This document shows, one piece after another, positions 1 through 8,031 of a DNA stretch of 64,000 bases; within the stretch, counting starts at the first letter, position 1; each line of letters begins with the position of its first letter. A program made the position numbers and the translations under genes. The stretch covers positions 11,315 to 75,314 of the forward strand of contig DHJT01000028.1 of NCBI GenBank assembly GCA_002404465.1, written 5' to 3'. This DNA comes from Sutterella sp. UBA4713 (GTDB lineage Bacteria > Pseudomonadota > Gammaproteobacteria > Burkholderiales > Burkholderiaceae_F). The notes under the pieces are model-generated. The model ran no database searches, had not been told where the DNA came from, and saw only the letters and a list, made by a program, of their open reading frames with translations.

Positions 1-295
1 CGTTCAGGACTTTCCATCCGGTGCTAAAAAGCACAATCCCGCCGGCCACGCGCAAAACATCAATCGAAATTCCGAAAAAATTCAAAATTAAATTTCCGGC
101 ATAAAGGCTCACCAAAAGAACAACCACAGAATAGATTGAAATACGACGAGCCAATTTGGCGCGTTCCTCGTGGCTAATGCCTCCAGTCATCGACAAAAAA
201 AGCATCGAACCCCCGAATGGATTAATAGCTGGCATGAAGGAGGAAAATACCAACAAAAGAGTCGTGTAAAAACTTACTGTGTCCGGTCCCCACAT
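1..295 (-). CDS. MarC family membrane protein (partial, N-terminal 98 residues)
   Basis: Translating the minus strand from the ATG at 295 gives an open frame running off the left edge. It contains two stretches typical of MarC (UPF0056) inner-membrane proteins: NPFGGSMLFLSMTG near residue 25 and RVAGGIVLFSTGW near residue 84, with two hydrophobic membrane segments between them. An AAGGG ribosome-binding site lies about 8 bases upstream. Function in this family is not settled; it was once linked to multiple antibiotic resistance, and members are also annotated as NAAT-family transporters. It follows rsmG in the same direction, at the place where many Burkholderiales have parAB or a LysE-type gene before parAB. 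Family call is firm; function is not. Confidence 0.85.
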   Translation of the reverse strand, partial: MWGPDTVSFYTTLLLVFSSFMPAINPFGGSMLFLSMTGGISHEERAKLARRISIYSVVVLLVSLYAGNLILNFFGISIDVLRVAGGIVLFSTGWKVLN

Positions 296-417
296 ATTTC
301 TACCCTTGCTTTTTATGAATTTTTTTCAAGAACAACTCCTTGATTCAAAAGCTTATTGTTCCGTTTAACAAAAAAAGAGGCGCGTTTATTTCACCTCAAA
401 CATCCAGAACACAAGAA

Positions 418-1050
418 CTAATTCACGCCGAGAACAATTAAACAGCGGTCCAAATCCGTTCCGGGAACAACCAATTTCCGATCTTCCTTAACCAGCACAT
501 CCGGCTCGAGATCCCTAATTTCATCTCTCGGATTTTTTCCCTTCATCAGCAACCACTCTCCGTCCGCTACTAGAAAACGACGCGTTAAAAAAACAATCTT
601 AGATAGTGTTGCAAAGGCTCGACAAGTTACAGCATTAAAGCACGCGTTCGGCAAGTCCTCAACTCGGCTATGTAGAACACAAGCGTTTTTTAGACCTGTC
701 TTCATAATGACCTGTTGTAAAAACACCGTCTTTTTCTGTACTGAGTCTACCATTACAACCTGTGTCTCAGGCCTTACAACGGCAAGAGGAATCGCAGGCA
801 AACCACCACCGCTTCCAACATCAAGGACCCGGGGCAGGTGTCGTCCATTAATCGCCGCAACAAAGGCTAAAGAGTCCAAAATGTGTAGCTTTAAAACATC
901 TTGCTCTGAGGCTAAGCGCGTCAAGTTATAAACCTTATTCCATTGAATCAGTAACCTTCCGAAGGTCACAAGTTGCTCGCACTGTTTCTCAGAAAGCTCC
1001 ATGCCAACGCTTTGCCCGGCTTCATGAATACTGTGGACACTCAACATCAT
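418..1050 (-). CDS. rsmG: 16S rRNA (guanine-527-N7)-methyltransferase RsmG
   Basis: RsmG (GidB) uses S-adenosylmethionine to methylate N7 of G527 in 16S rRNA; loss gives low-level streptomycin resistance in other bacteria. The 210-residue protein has the normal length. The SAM-binding loop VLDVGSGGGLPAIPLA is near residue 76 and the family core around it is intact. I chose the ATG at 1050, which overlaps the mnmG stop codon in a TAATG junction and has GGGGAAAG upstream; a TTG at 1065 in the same frame is a less likely start. It is translationally coupled to mnmG, the usual arrangement near bacterial origins. Confidence 0.96.
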   Translation of the reverse strand: MMLSVHSIHEAGQSVGMELSEKQCEQLVTFGRLLIQWNKVYNLTRLASEQDVLKLHILDSLAFVAAINGRHLPRVLDVGSGGGLPAIPLAVVRPETQVVMVDSVQKKTVFLQQVIMKTGLKNACVLHSRVEDLPNACFNAVTCRAFATLSKIVFLTRRFLVADGEWLLMKGKNPRDEIRDLEPDVLVKEDRKLVVPGTDLDRCLIVLGVN

Positions 1051-2954
1051 TATGTCTTTCCCCAACGCAACCTCTTTAAATATACCAACAACAAAGAAAT
1101 CGCAGCCGGAGTAACACCGGAAATTCGCCCTGCTTGACCAAGCGTTTCTGGGCGAACTTCTTTCAGGCGTTGACGCACTTCAAACGAAAGTCCTGACACG
1201 GCGTCGTAATCCATATCCTTAGGCAGAGGAGTCTTTTCATGGAAAATAGCTTTTTGAACCTCCTCTTTCTGTCGACTAATGTAGCCTTGGTATTTAAGAG
1301 ATATTTCAATCTGTTCGATCTCATCGGCTCTGTTCAGTGTTTCACGTGAAACATTTTCCCCCGACGGCTTCTTAAGAGAAACAATGTCTTTATAGTGAAC
1401 CTTTGGGCGAGAAAGTAGTGCAGCAAGAGAATACTCCCGATCGATAGATGTGCCGAGAACTCGTTTCGCCTCACCCGGGGCAAGTCCAGACGGGGTAACC
1501 CACGTCGAACGCAATCTTTGAAGCTCCCGCTCAACCTCTTCGTGCTTACGTTGGAATCGAATCCATTTCTCCTCGCTCAGTAAGCCGAGCTCACGGGCCT
1601 TCGCACAGAGCCTCTCATCAGCGTTATCCTCTCGAAGGCACAGTCGATATTCAGCGCGGCTCGTGAACATACGATAAGGCTCCGTGACACCACGCGTCGT
1701 CAAGTCATCAACAAGAACGCCAAGATAGCATTCACTGCGAAGCGGCTCCCATTGCTCTTTTCCTAATGCGCAGGCAGCCGCATTTGCGCCGGCAAGAAGC
1801 CCCTGCGCCGCCGCCTCCTCGTAACCTGTCGTGCCGTTAATTTGTCCTGCAAAAAAAAGTTTTTCAATGGTTTTTGTCTCAAATGTGCGTTTCAGGCCAC
1901 GCGGATCGTAGTAGTCGTATTCAATAGCATATCCAGGGCGCACCAGATGAGCCTGTTCTAATCCAGGAATACAATGCACCATTTCGATTTGAACATCATA
2001 GGGAAGCGAAGTCGAAATCCCATTCGGGTAAAACAGGTTTGTCGACAGTCCTTCCGGTTCTAAAAAGATCTGATGAGATTCCTTGGTTTTAAAGCGATGA
2101 ATCTTGTCTTCAATCGACGGGCAATAACGCGGGCCGATCCCCTCAATAACTCCAGCATACAGGGGAGATCGATCCAAATTCGACATGATAATTTCATGCA
2201 TGCGCTTATTGGTATGTGTTATCCAACACGACACCTGCTCAGGATGTTCGATTCCGGGCTCTGTCAAGGAAAAGGAAGGAACCGGATCTAAATCACCGCG
2301 TTGTCTTTCACACTTTGAAAAGTCAATCGTTCGTCCGTCAATTCGAGCAGGGGTTCCGGTCTTAAGGCGTCCGCGCGGCATTCCCAAATCGGCAAGCCGT
2401 TCCGCCAGGCGAATGCTAGGGGCTTCTGATACTCGGCCGGCAGGGTAGTGGGATAGGCCGACATGCACAAGGCCATTTAAGAATGTTCCGGCACACAAAA
2501 CAACAGTTTTTGATCTAAATTCAAGTCCGATTTTCGTCCGAACACCAACAGCACGATTACGCTCAATCAGAACATCATCAACAGCCTGTTGAATAACCCA
2601 GAGATTTTCTTGGCTCTCAATGCGCTTCCGCATGGCCACCTTATATAGGGATCGATCGATTTGAGCGCGTGTAGCTCGAACTGCAGGTCCTTTTGATGCG
2701 TTCAGGATCCGAAACTGAATCCCCGCCGCATCCGTCACAGCCCCCATGGCCCCGCCCATAGCATCGAGCTCTTTTACCAAGTGACCTTTTCCGATTCCTC
2801 CAATCGACGGATTGCATGACAACTCACCGATTGTCTCAATATTGTGTGTTACCAATAGTGTTCTGGCCCCCATTCGAGCAGATGCGAGACACGCTTCAGC
2901 ACCGGCGTGACCACAACCGATGACGATGACATCGTAAAAACTGGAATTTTGCAT
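1050..2954 (-). CDS. mnmG: tRNA uridine-5-carboxymethylaminomethyl modification enzyme MnmG
   Basis: MnmG (GidA) is the FAD-dependent partner of MnmE; together they make the (carboxymethyl)aminomethyl modification at wobble U34 of certain tRNAs, using methylene-tetrahydrofolate. The 634-residue protein has the N-terminal FAD dinucleotide-binding motif GCGHAGAEA near residue 13 and the conserved blocks [13 protein letters not shown] and [14 protein letters not shown]. Length is normal. The start at 2954 fits the family N-terminus but has no clear ribosome-binding site, because a parS palindrome sits only 5 bases upstream. A second parS lies within the coding region at 1338-1353, read as NVSRET (about residues 535-540). 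mnmE lies 95 bp upstream on the same strand. Confidence 0.97.
   Translation of the reverse strand: MQNSSFYDVIVIGCGHAGAEACLASARMGARTLLVTHNIETIGELSCNPSIGGIGKGHLVKELDAMGGAMGAVTDAAGIQFRILNASKGPAVRATRAQIDRSLYKVAMRKRIESQENLWVIQQAVDDVLIERNRAVGVRTKIGLEFRSKTVVLCAGTFLNGLVHVGLSHYPAGRVSEAPSIRLAERLADLGMPRGRLKTGTPARIDGRTIDFSKCERQRGDLDPVPSFSLTEPGIEHPEQVSCWITHTNKRMHEIIMSNLDRSPLYAGVIEGIGPRYCPSIEDKIHRFKTKESHQIFLEPEGLSTNLFYPNGISTSLPYDVQIEMVHCIPGLEQAHLVRPGYAIEYDYYDPRGLKRTFETKTIEKLFFAGQINGTTGYEEAAAQGLLAGANAAACALGKEQWEPLRSECYLGVLVDDLTTRGVTEPYRMFTSRAEYRLCLREDNADERLCAKARELGLLSEEKWIRFQRKHEEVERELQRLRSTWVTPSGLAPGEAKRVLGTSIDREYSLAALLSRPKVHYKDIVSLKKPSGENVSRETLNRADEIEQIEISLKYQGYISRQKEEVQKAIFHEKTPLPKDMDYDAVSGLSFEVRQRLKEVRPETLGQAGRISGVTPAAISLLLVYLKRLRWGKT
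1338..1353. promoter_or_regulatory. parS centromere site inside mnmG
   Basis: A perfect copy of the bacterial chromosomal parS palindrome TGTTTCACGTGAAACA, the binding site of ParB, which nucleates the partition complex near oriC. It is embedded in the mnmG coding sequence without disturbing the reading frame. It lies about 6.4 kb from the putative oriC. Confidence 0.93.
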
Positions 2955-2959
2955 TTTTT

Positions 2960-2975
2960 TGTTTCACGTGAAACA
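2960..2975. promoter_or_regulatory. parS centromere site immediately upstream of mnmG
   Basis: A second perfect TGTTTCACGTGAAACA palindrome, 1.6 kb from the first. It occupies the mnmG leader, ending 5 bases before the start codon, where a Shine-Dalgarno sequence would be expected. ParB bound here could also affect mnmG transcription (inference). Confidence 0.94.
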
Positions 2976-3049
2976 ATGGATTGTTAGCTACATTATTCGT
3001 ATTGTAATGGGCTCTGGATACGGAAATATTGTTTTTTTTGGAAATGCCT

Positions 3050-4411
3050 TTACTTTCCGATACAAAAACTTGAGAAAATTTTTCCAAGCAGGTCATCCGG
3101 TAGGGTTTGTCCTACAATTTCGCCGAGTGCTATCCCTGCAATGCGCATCTCTTCAGCGACGATTTCCAGATTCATATCTTCTAAATTGTTTTCAACAGCC
3201 TCAAGACTTTGCTTCGCTCGCGAAAGGCACTCGAGATGGCGTGTTCGTGCCAAAAAATCGCCCTCAACACTTTCGTTTCCTGCCAGGAGCTTAAGTTTCG
3301 CAATGAGCCTCTCAAGACCTTTTCCTGTCTTTGCCGAGATAAAAAAAGCATCGCTCTTCTCGTCTGTCTGATTTGGACACAGGTCGACCTTATTAAAAAC
3401 ATCAATAAATTCAACGCCTTTCCGTAGGTGACCTTTTAAAAACTCCATAGGGTCATACGGTGATTTTTCTTCCCTTGCGTCCTTAAGAAACAAAACGACG
3501 TCTGCGTTTTCGACGGCTTTTTTTGCCCGATCAACACCGAGAGCTTCAACAACATCAAGCGTGTCCCGGAGGCCCGCCGTGTCGGTTATCTTAACAAGTA
3601 ATCCGTCTAAAGTAACTTCACATTCAATCTTGTCTCGGGTTGTACCCGCTACATCCGTCACAATGGAAACATCTTGACCGGCTAAGGCATTCATCAGGGA
3701 GCTTTTCCCGACATTAGGTTCGCCGACTAAAACGACACTCAGTCCGTCCCGCAAGGTCTTTCCGCGCATCGCACGTTTACGAATTTGCTCAAGTTCCCCG
3801 AGCAACTCCCGTACACGCTCTCGAATATGACCCTGCTCAATAAAATCAACTTCTTCCTCAGGAAAATCGAGCGTCGCTTCGACGTAAGTCCTCAGGGAGA
3901 GTAGGTTCCCATTGAGTTCGTTTATTTTTTGAGAGAAGACACCTTGTAGCGAACGAGCGGCAGCCCGGGCTGACGCAATGCTTCCTGCATCAATGAGATC
4001 TGCCACAGCTTCTGCCTGCGACAGGTCTAACCTTCCGTTCAAAAAAGCACGCTCTGTAAACTCACCAGGTCTTGCAAGACGAACACCAAAGCAGGAGCCA
4101 GCCTCAAGAATTCGCTTAATCACTCGCTCGACAACCACTTGCCCTCCGTGCGATTGGAATTCCAAAACGGATTCTCCAGTGTACGAGTGCGGAGCAGGGA
4201 AATAGAGAAGAATGATCTGATCGATGACCTCGCCGGAAGATTCCGTTAAACTCACCAAATGGGCGTGCCGATGTTGCAATGTCAGTGTCGGGAATATTGA
4301 TTTCGCAATATGGAGTACATCTTTATCCTGACCGGAAAGACGAACTATGCCGATGCCTCCGCGACCGGAAGCACTGGCCCTAGCAGTAATCGGTTCAGTT
4401 TTCTGTAACAT
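3050..4411 (-). CDS. mnmE: tRNA modification GTPase MnmE
   Basis: MnmE (TrmE) is the GTPase partner of MnmG in wobble-uridine modification. The 453-residue protein shows the N-terminal folate-binding region (start LQKTEPITARASASGRGGIG), the helical domain, an inserted Ras-like G domain with the P-loop GEPNVGKSS near residue 225 and switch motif DTAGLRDT, and the C-terminal CIGK whose cysteine is needed for the reaction. Length and motifs are normal. It precedes mnmG on the same strand with 95 bp between, a gap that contains a parS site. The start has AGAG upstream. Confidence 0.97.
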   Translation of the reverse strand: MLQKTEPITARASASGRGGIGIVRLSGQDKDVLHIAKSIFPTLTLQHRHAHLVSLTESSGEVIDQIILLYFPAPHSYTGESVLEFQSHGGQVVVERVIKRILEAGSCFGVRLARPGEFTERAFLNGRLDLSQAEAVADLIDAGSIASARAAARSLQGVFSQKINELNGNLLSLRTYVEATLDFPEEEVDFIEQGHIRERVRELLGELEQIRKRAMRGKTLRDGLSVVLVGEPNVGKSSLMNALAGQDVSIVTDVAGTTRDKIECEVTLDGLLVKITDTAGLRDTLDVVEALGVDRAKKAVENADVVLFLKDAREEKSPYDPMEFLKGHLRKGVEFIDVFNKVDLCPNQTDEKSDAFFISAKTGKGLERLIAKLKLLAGNESVEGDFLARTRHLECLSRAKQSLEAVENNLEDMNLEIVAEEMRIAGIALGEIVGQTLPDDLLGKIFSSFCIGK

Positions 4412-4481
4412 GTTCTCTACTCAATTGATTTCTTGTAATTTTACTCAGTGAGGATTTACTCCTAAGACGCGTACTGCCACT

Positions 4482-4793
4482 ATGTCTCTACATCAAAAAA
4501 AATCATTCTTCGGAGCTCCCTTAGCCGGTGTCTGCCTTGCCATTGTCGTCTCTGTGCCGCTTAGTGCCTGTCTGGCAAGTTTTTGCGGCGACACATACAA
4601 CATGCGTGTCACAGTGTACGGCGGACTACTTCTTTGGATTGTAATCGGCGCTGTTAGTGTTTTTTTCCTCAGTCAGAACAGTCAACGATGTGCTCTGAAT
4701 TTTCGCTGGTTTTTCCTTTGGTTTATCAGTACATGGCTTTGGCCCATTCCAGTCCTTATGGCCCTAAGAAGTCGCCTCCGTTCTACACACTGA
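4482..4793 (+). CDS. small predicted membrane protein, unknown function
   Basis: A 103-residue frame that I do not recognise. It has three hydrophobic stretches, about residues 12-32, 43-62 and 72-90, separated by short polar loops, and a basic C-terminus, so a small inner-membrane protein is likely. The motif LSAC at residues 27-30 resembles a lipobox, but the later membrane segments make a lipoprotein less likely. There is no strong ribosome-binding site before the ATG. It is the only plus-strand gene in the minus-strand block left of the origin; it diverges from mnmE and converges on yidC, with a terminator between it and yidC. Possibly lineage-specific; the coding call itself is moderate. 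Confidence 0.6.
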   Translation: MSLHQKKSFFGAPLAGVCLAIVVSVPLSACLASFCGDTYNMRVTVYGGLLLWIVIGAVSVFFLSQNSQRCALNFRWFFLWFISTWLWPIPVLMALRSRLRSTH

Positions 4794-4803
4794 AAGAAAC
4801 AAA

Positions 4804-4833
4804 CCCCATCAGGGCATTTCCTCCCTAATGGGG
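4804..4833 (-). terminator. rho-independent terminator after yidC
   Basis: Imperfect 11-bp stem (CCCCATCAGGG with CCCTAATGGGG, one mismatch) and 8-base loop. Read on the minus strand the stem is followed by a T-rich run (TTTGTTTCTTT), so it suits the end of the yidC transcript. It may also stop plus-strand transcription from the small gene at 4482, but without a T tract on that side. Confidence 0.7.
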
Positions 4834-4854
4834 CTTCATCCTCTAAAAAAGAGT

Positions 4855-6630
4855 TTACTTCTTTGTTTTTCGGCCTTTTTCAGGAATAATTTCCTTTTCA
4901 TTCGCGGCTGCAATCCGTTTGGCTCGCTCTGCGGCAATCTGCCGATTGACATACCACTGCTGAGCAATGGAAAGGACGTTGTTTGTCAGCCAATACAGCA
5001 CAAGGCCTGATGCGAAGAAGAAGAACATAACACCGAAGACAATCGGCATGATATACATAATCTTTTTTTGCATCGGATCCATCGGAGCCGGATTGAGCAA
5101 CATCTGGAGTATCATCGTAATCATCATGATAGCGGGAAGAATAAGCCAACTATCGGGCATCGCCAGATCATCGACCCACAAAATCCATTCGGATCCGCGT
5201 AATTCCACGCTCGCCAAAAGCACCCAATACAGCGCTAAGAACACAGGAATTTGCAAAGCAATCGGTAGACACCCGCCGACAGGATTGATTTTTTCCTTCT
5301 TATAGAGCTCCATCATAGCTTGTTGCAGACGAGGCTTATCATTGCCGTATTGTTGCTGCAGAGCTTTCATTCTGGGCGTCACTTCCTTCATGCGAGCCAT
5401 TGACTTGTATCCCGCTGCACTAATCGGATACAAAATCAGTTTAACCAGACACGTCAGAAGAACAATGGCCCAACCCCAGTTCCCGACTGCGTCGTAAAGT
5501 GCCTTCAAAACGGAGTAAATCGGTTTGGCCAGCATCGTTAACCAACCGTAGTCAACAACCAAATCCAATCCTGTTGCGATTTGAGCCAAACGAGCCTGAT
5601 CCTGAGGTCCGACATATAAAACGGCATTTGTCGATGTCCAAGACTTCGGAGCGACAGATCCAATACGAACAATTGAACCGACGGCGTACAGATTCTTATC
5701 GAGTTTGCGAGTATAAAACTCATGCTCGGTTTTTTTAGCTCCGGGAGCATCCGCCCACGCACTGACAAAATAGTGCTGAATCATCGCAATCCAGCCGTCA
5801 TTTTCCCTCGCGACGGTTTCTGGCTTGTCCTCAATATCACTAAAGTCAATCTTCTTAAATTTCGTCTCGTTTGTGTAGATTGCCGGTCCCGTATAGGTGT
5901 AATACATAGAACTTTCACCCTCGGGTTTACCATCATCACGCGTTAATTGGTAGTAAACCGACGGGGAAATCTGTGTATCGCCGTTATTGATAATCTTATG
6001 TGAAACATTAATACCGTAATGCTCTTGAAGAATTTCAAAGCTCTTTTCAACAGTCACATCACCGGTTCGAGCGGTAAACACAACAGTCTTTGTGGCTACG
6101 GTCTTTTGATTTTTTCCATCACCGACAATCTTCGTACCTTCCTGAGTTCCGGAGTATTTAAACAGTGTCTTGTGATTAGGGAAATTCCCGCCGATTAAGC
6201 CGGTCTGAGCTACATAGGCGCGCGACGGAGAAACGTCAAACAATACAATGTTTCTCAGTTCAGGAGCCTTATTGCCGAGAATCTTTCCGATTAGCCCGAC
6301 TTCCGTCCAATCGGCTTCCTGGCGTTCTTTGAGAAGTTCCGCACGTGTAATCACGGCACCACTTTCATCAAAGCGTAACTTAAACAAATCGCTGGAGACT
6401 TCAATAGGTCGACTTGTCTGAATCACTCCGCTTGCAACAGCGTCGGCAATGGTTTGATTGGCAATCGCGTCCGAGGAAGCGGTTGACTTATCGGTGGCTG
6501 TCTGTTCTGCGACCGGCTCAGATCCGAACATAGACGGTTTTCCGTTATATACCTGCCAATTGTCATAGAGCATAAAGCAGGCAGCTGCAAGAACCACCCA
6601 GAGAATAGTTCGCTGAAAATCGCTTCCCAT
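4855..6630 (-). CDS. yidC: membrane protein insertase YidC
   Basis: YidC inserts and folds proteins in the inner membrane, alone or with SecYEG. The 591-residue protein has the Gram-negative form: an N-terminal membrane anchor (TILWVVLAAACFMLYDNW near residue 9), a large periplasmic beta domain to about residue 370, and the C-terminal 60KD_IMP core with five membrane segments and the block KEKINPVGGCLPIALQIPVF. The C-terminus is lysine/arginine rich (KGRKTKK), as is usual for ribosome contact. It is the last gene of the rpmH-rnpA-yidD-yidC group and is followed by a terminator. Confidence 0.97.
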   Translation of the reverse strand: MGSDFQRTILWVVLAAACFMLYDNWQVYNGKPSMFGSEPVAEQTATDKSTASSDAIANQTIADAVASGVIQTSRPIEVSSDLFKLRFDESGAVITRAELLKERQEADWTEVGLIGKILGNKAPELRNIVLFDVSPSRAYVAQTGLIGGNFPNHKTLFKYSGTQEGTKIVGDGKNQKTVATKTVVFTARTGDVTVEKSFEILQEHYGINVSHKIINNGDTQISPSVYYQLTRDDGKPEGESSMYYTYTGPAIYTNETKFKKIDFSDIEDKPETVARENDGWIAMIQHYFVSAWADAPGAKKTEHEFYTRKLDKNLYAVGSIVRIGSVAPKSWTSTNAVLYVGPQDQARLAQIATGLDLVVDYGWLTMLAKPIYSVLKALYDAVGNWGWAIVLLTCLVKLILYPISAAGYKSMARMKEVTPRMKALQQQYGNDKPRLQQAMMELYKKEKINPVGGCLPIALQIPVFLALYWVLLASVELRGSEWILWVDDLAMPDSWLILPAIMMITMILQMLLNPAPMDPMQKKIMYIMPIVFGVMFFFFASGLVLYWLTNNVLSIAQQWYVNRQIAAERAKRIAAANEKEIIPEKGRKTKK

Positions 6631-6692
6631 ACTTAATCCAATTAATATCTAGTGTTAAAAGCTACTGTCTCCGACCCGCTAAAGTCTTCAAA

Positions 6693-6953
6693 TCAGTTGC
6701 GAATATTGCCTGAATGCCGCCAAGGAAACCATTCAAACTGTTCCGGAACCGGGTCCAGACCGCGTCCGCCTAGAGGATGACACCGACCGAGTCGCATCAC
6801 TGTTAACCAGAGTCCCTTCAATGCCCCGAACCTCTCAAATGCCTCAATAGCATAATTTGAGCAGGTCGGAATATATCGACACTGCCAGCCAACCCAGCCT
6901 GAAAACGTCAGTTGGTAGAGTCTTACAAAAGCAATGAACACCTTTGCCATCAT
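6693..6953 (-). CDS. yidD: membrane protein insertion efficiency factor YidD
   Basis: YidD is a small amphipathic protein thought to assist YidC-dependent membrane insertion. The product contains the family signature [15 protein letters not shown], followed by GRCHPLGG and GLDPVP. I chose the ATG at 6953: GAGGA lies 8 bases upstream and the start then falls 11 bp after the rnpA stop. A TTG at 6986 would overlap rnpA and add 11 residues. With this start the protein is 86 residues, within the normal range. It is co-transcribed with rnpA and yidC by position. Confidence 0.93.
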   Translation of the reverse strand: MMAKVFIAFVRLYQLTFSGWVGWQCRYIPTCSNYAIEAFERFGALKGLWLTVMRLGRCHPLGGRGLDPVPEQFEWFPWRHSGNIRN

Positions 6954-6964
6954 GACTCTTATCC

Positions 6965-7420
6965 TCAAACCGATCGCATCTTCCAAAGCAACCCTTCAAG
7001 ACATTCCGTTGTCGCGTATCTAATCCGGTGTTTACAGTCTACAGTTCCAGTACGAGCACTTTCCCGGCGAAACGTTTCGCAAATTCGAAATACAACATCC
7101 AAGCCCAGATTTTTTCTCAAGCACAGCTCTTTGAGTAGTGGCAGAGTAGGACGAATACACTCGCGCATTACTCGCTTTGCGAGTACCCGATCTACTGCAC
7201 GTGGCACAAGGCGTTTTCCGACTGTAAGTCCGACTCTCACCTGCCCAATTTGCCGTGTAATCCGTGTTCGAACAGAGACTGCCCCTCGACGAAAACTCAA
7301 CTGCGCTACTGAAAACCGAATGACCAGACCGAATTCTTCCGATCGAAGAATTCGCGCCGATCGCGGGAAACGAACTCTGACCTTGTTCCCGTTTTCGAGC
7401 ATTTTCTGCGCATCCGGCAT
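6965..7420 (-). CDS. rnpA: ribonuclease P protein component RnpA
   Basis: RnpA is the protein subunit of RNase P, which matures tRNA 5' ends with the catalytic RNA. The protein is about 151 residues, somewhat longer than the common 115-130, with about 10 extra N-terminal residues. Context between rpmH and yidD makes the identity certain. It contains the [17 protein letters not shown] region, but the highly conserved RNR (RN[RY]) motif reads RVL at residues 78-80, confirmed in the DNA; the flanking KR and MRE are kept. The start at 7420 has TAGGA about 7 bases upstream; a TTG directly before it is an alternative. Confidence 0.94.
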   Translation of the reverse strand: MPDAQKMLENGNKVRVRFPRSARILRSEEFGLVIRFSVAQLSFRRGAVSVRTRITRQIGQVRVGLTVGKRLVPRAVDRVLAKRVMRECIRPTLPLLKELCLRKNLGLDVVFRICETFRRESARTGTVDCKHRIRYATTECLEGLLWKMRSV

Positions 7421-7435
7421 CAAAGTCCTATTGCA

Positions 7436-7576
7436 TCAGAGCGCCAGCTTATGACGTCCCTTCGCACGGCGACGAGCAAGAACGAGGCGTCCGCCACGAG
7501 TGCGAGAACGGACCAAAAAGCCGTGCGTACGAGCACGCTTGACCTTGGAGGGCTGATATGTACGCTTGGTAGCCAT
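7436..7576 (-). CDS. rpmH: 50S ribosomal protein L34
   Basis: Ribosomal protein L34, 46 residues, beginning [11 protein letters not shown] and ending [10 protein letters not shown]; two residues longer at the N-terminus than the common MKRTYQPS form. The ATG at 7576 has AGGAAG about 9 bases upstream. The same frame stays open upstream to about 7771, but that extension runs through the promoter region and is not part of the protein. It is the first gene of the minus-strand rpmH-rnpA-yidD-yidC cluster, divergent from dnaA across oriC. Confidence 0.97.
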   Translation of the reverse strand: MATKRTYQPSKVKRARTHGFLVRSRTRGGRLVLARRRAKGRHKLAL

Positions 7577-7732
7577 AATATATTTACTTCCTGATAGATA
7601 AAAACGACACAAAACGACGCCGGGAAAACGGATTCTCCCAGTGTCGCAAAATTCTTCTTTCGGAGCAGGGGACAACGAATCCCCACGTCTTGACGCGCAC
7701 TGACCGGGCGTCACCCCCACGAAAAGCGCAAT

Positions 7733-7762
7733 ATTACACTCAATTGAGTACTTATTTGTCAA
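7733..7762 (-). promoter_or_regulatory. probable sigma-70 promoter of rpmH
   Basis: On the minus strand, TTGACA (7762-7757) and TGTAAT (7738-7733) are separated by 18 bases, close to the sigma-70 consensus. The spacer and edge of the -10 contain a perfect 12-bp palindrome ACTCAATTGAGT at 7738-7749. The site is about 155 bp upstream of the rpmH start, leaving a long leader. Confidence 0.6.
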
Positions 7763-7917
7763 ACTTTCCACGCTTTACTCAAAAAAAGAAAGCCATTTGC
7801 ACATGTCTTTTTCCTATTCCGTTTTTTCTTATCCCAAGATTTAGTGAACTTTTCTCGTTTTTATCACAATGCATTGTGTTCTAAACAAAATTTGTACTGT
7901 TTTTCAACAATGTACCC

Positions 7918-7946
7918 TGTGGATAACTTTTTTTCTCCCCTATAAA
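7918..7946 (+). promoter_or_regulatory. DnaA box overlapping a candidate dnaA promoter
   Basis: TGTGGATAA (7918-7926) is a perfect DnaA box in reverse orientation. A TATAAA -10-like hexamer at 7941-7946 lies 17 bases after 7918-7923, so the box overlaps the -35 position. DnaA binding here would repress its own gene, a known autoregulation pattern; the -35 hexamer itself is weak. Confidence 0.5.
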
Positions 7947-8031
7947 ATCCCGACGTGGAACTTCACCCTTTTTGGATACTCAGGTGCAGCATTTCGCTTG
8001 CATCCGATTGTTTTTCTGTCGATTTTTTGCC

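Larger units (their letters stand above)
7577..8031. other. rpmH-dnaA intergenic region, probable oriC
   Basis: A 455-bp gene-free stretch between divergent rpmH and dnaA. Gene direction flips here: nearly everything to the left is on the minus strand and dnaA through the lipoprotein gene at 15.3 kb is on the plus strand, as expected around an origin. The part from about 7760 to 7945 is very AT-rich with long T runs. Only one perfect DnaA box is visible (TTATCCACA on the minus strand, 7918-7926). Assignment as oriC rests on position and composition more than on box number. Confidence 0.7.

Noticed and set aside
7436..7771. Longer 111-residue reading frame ending in L34
   Set aside because: Only the last 46 residues match L34; the upstream part crosses the rpmH promoter and lacks a ribosome-binding site before its start.
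7972..8031. TTG start 20 residues before the dnaA ATG
   Set aside because: The extra residues (rich in Phe and Cys) do not fit the DnaA N-terminus; MPSEFWSQ does.
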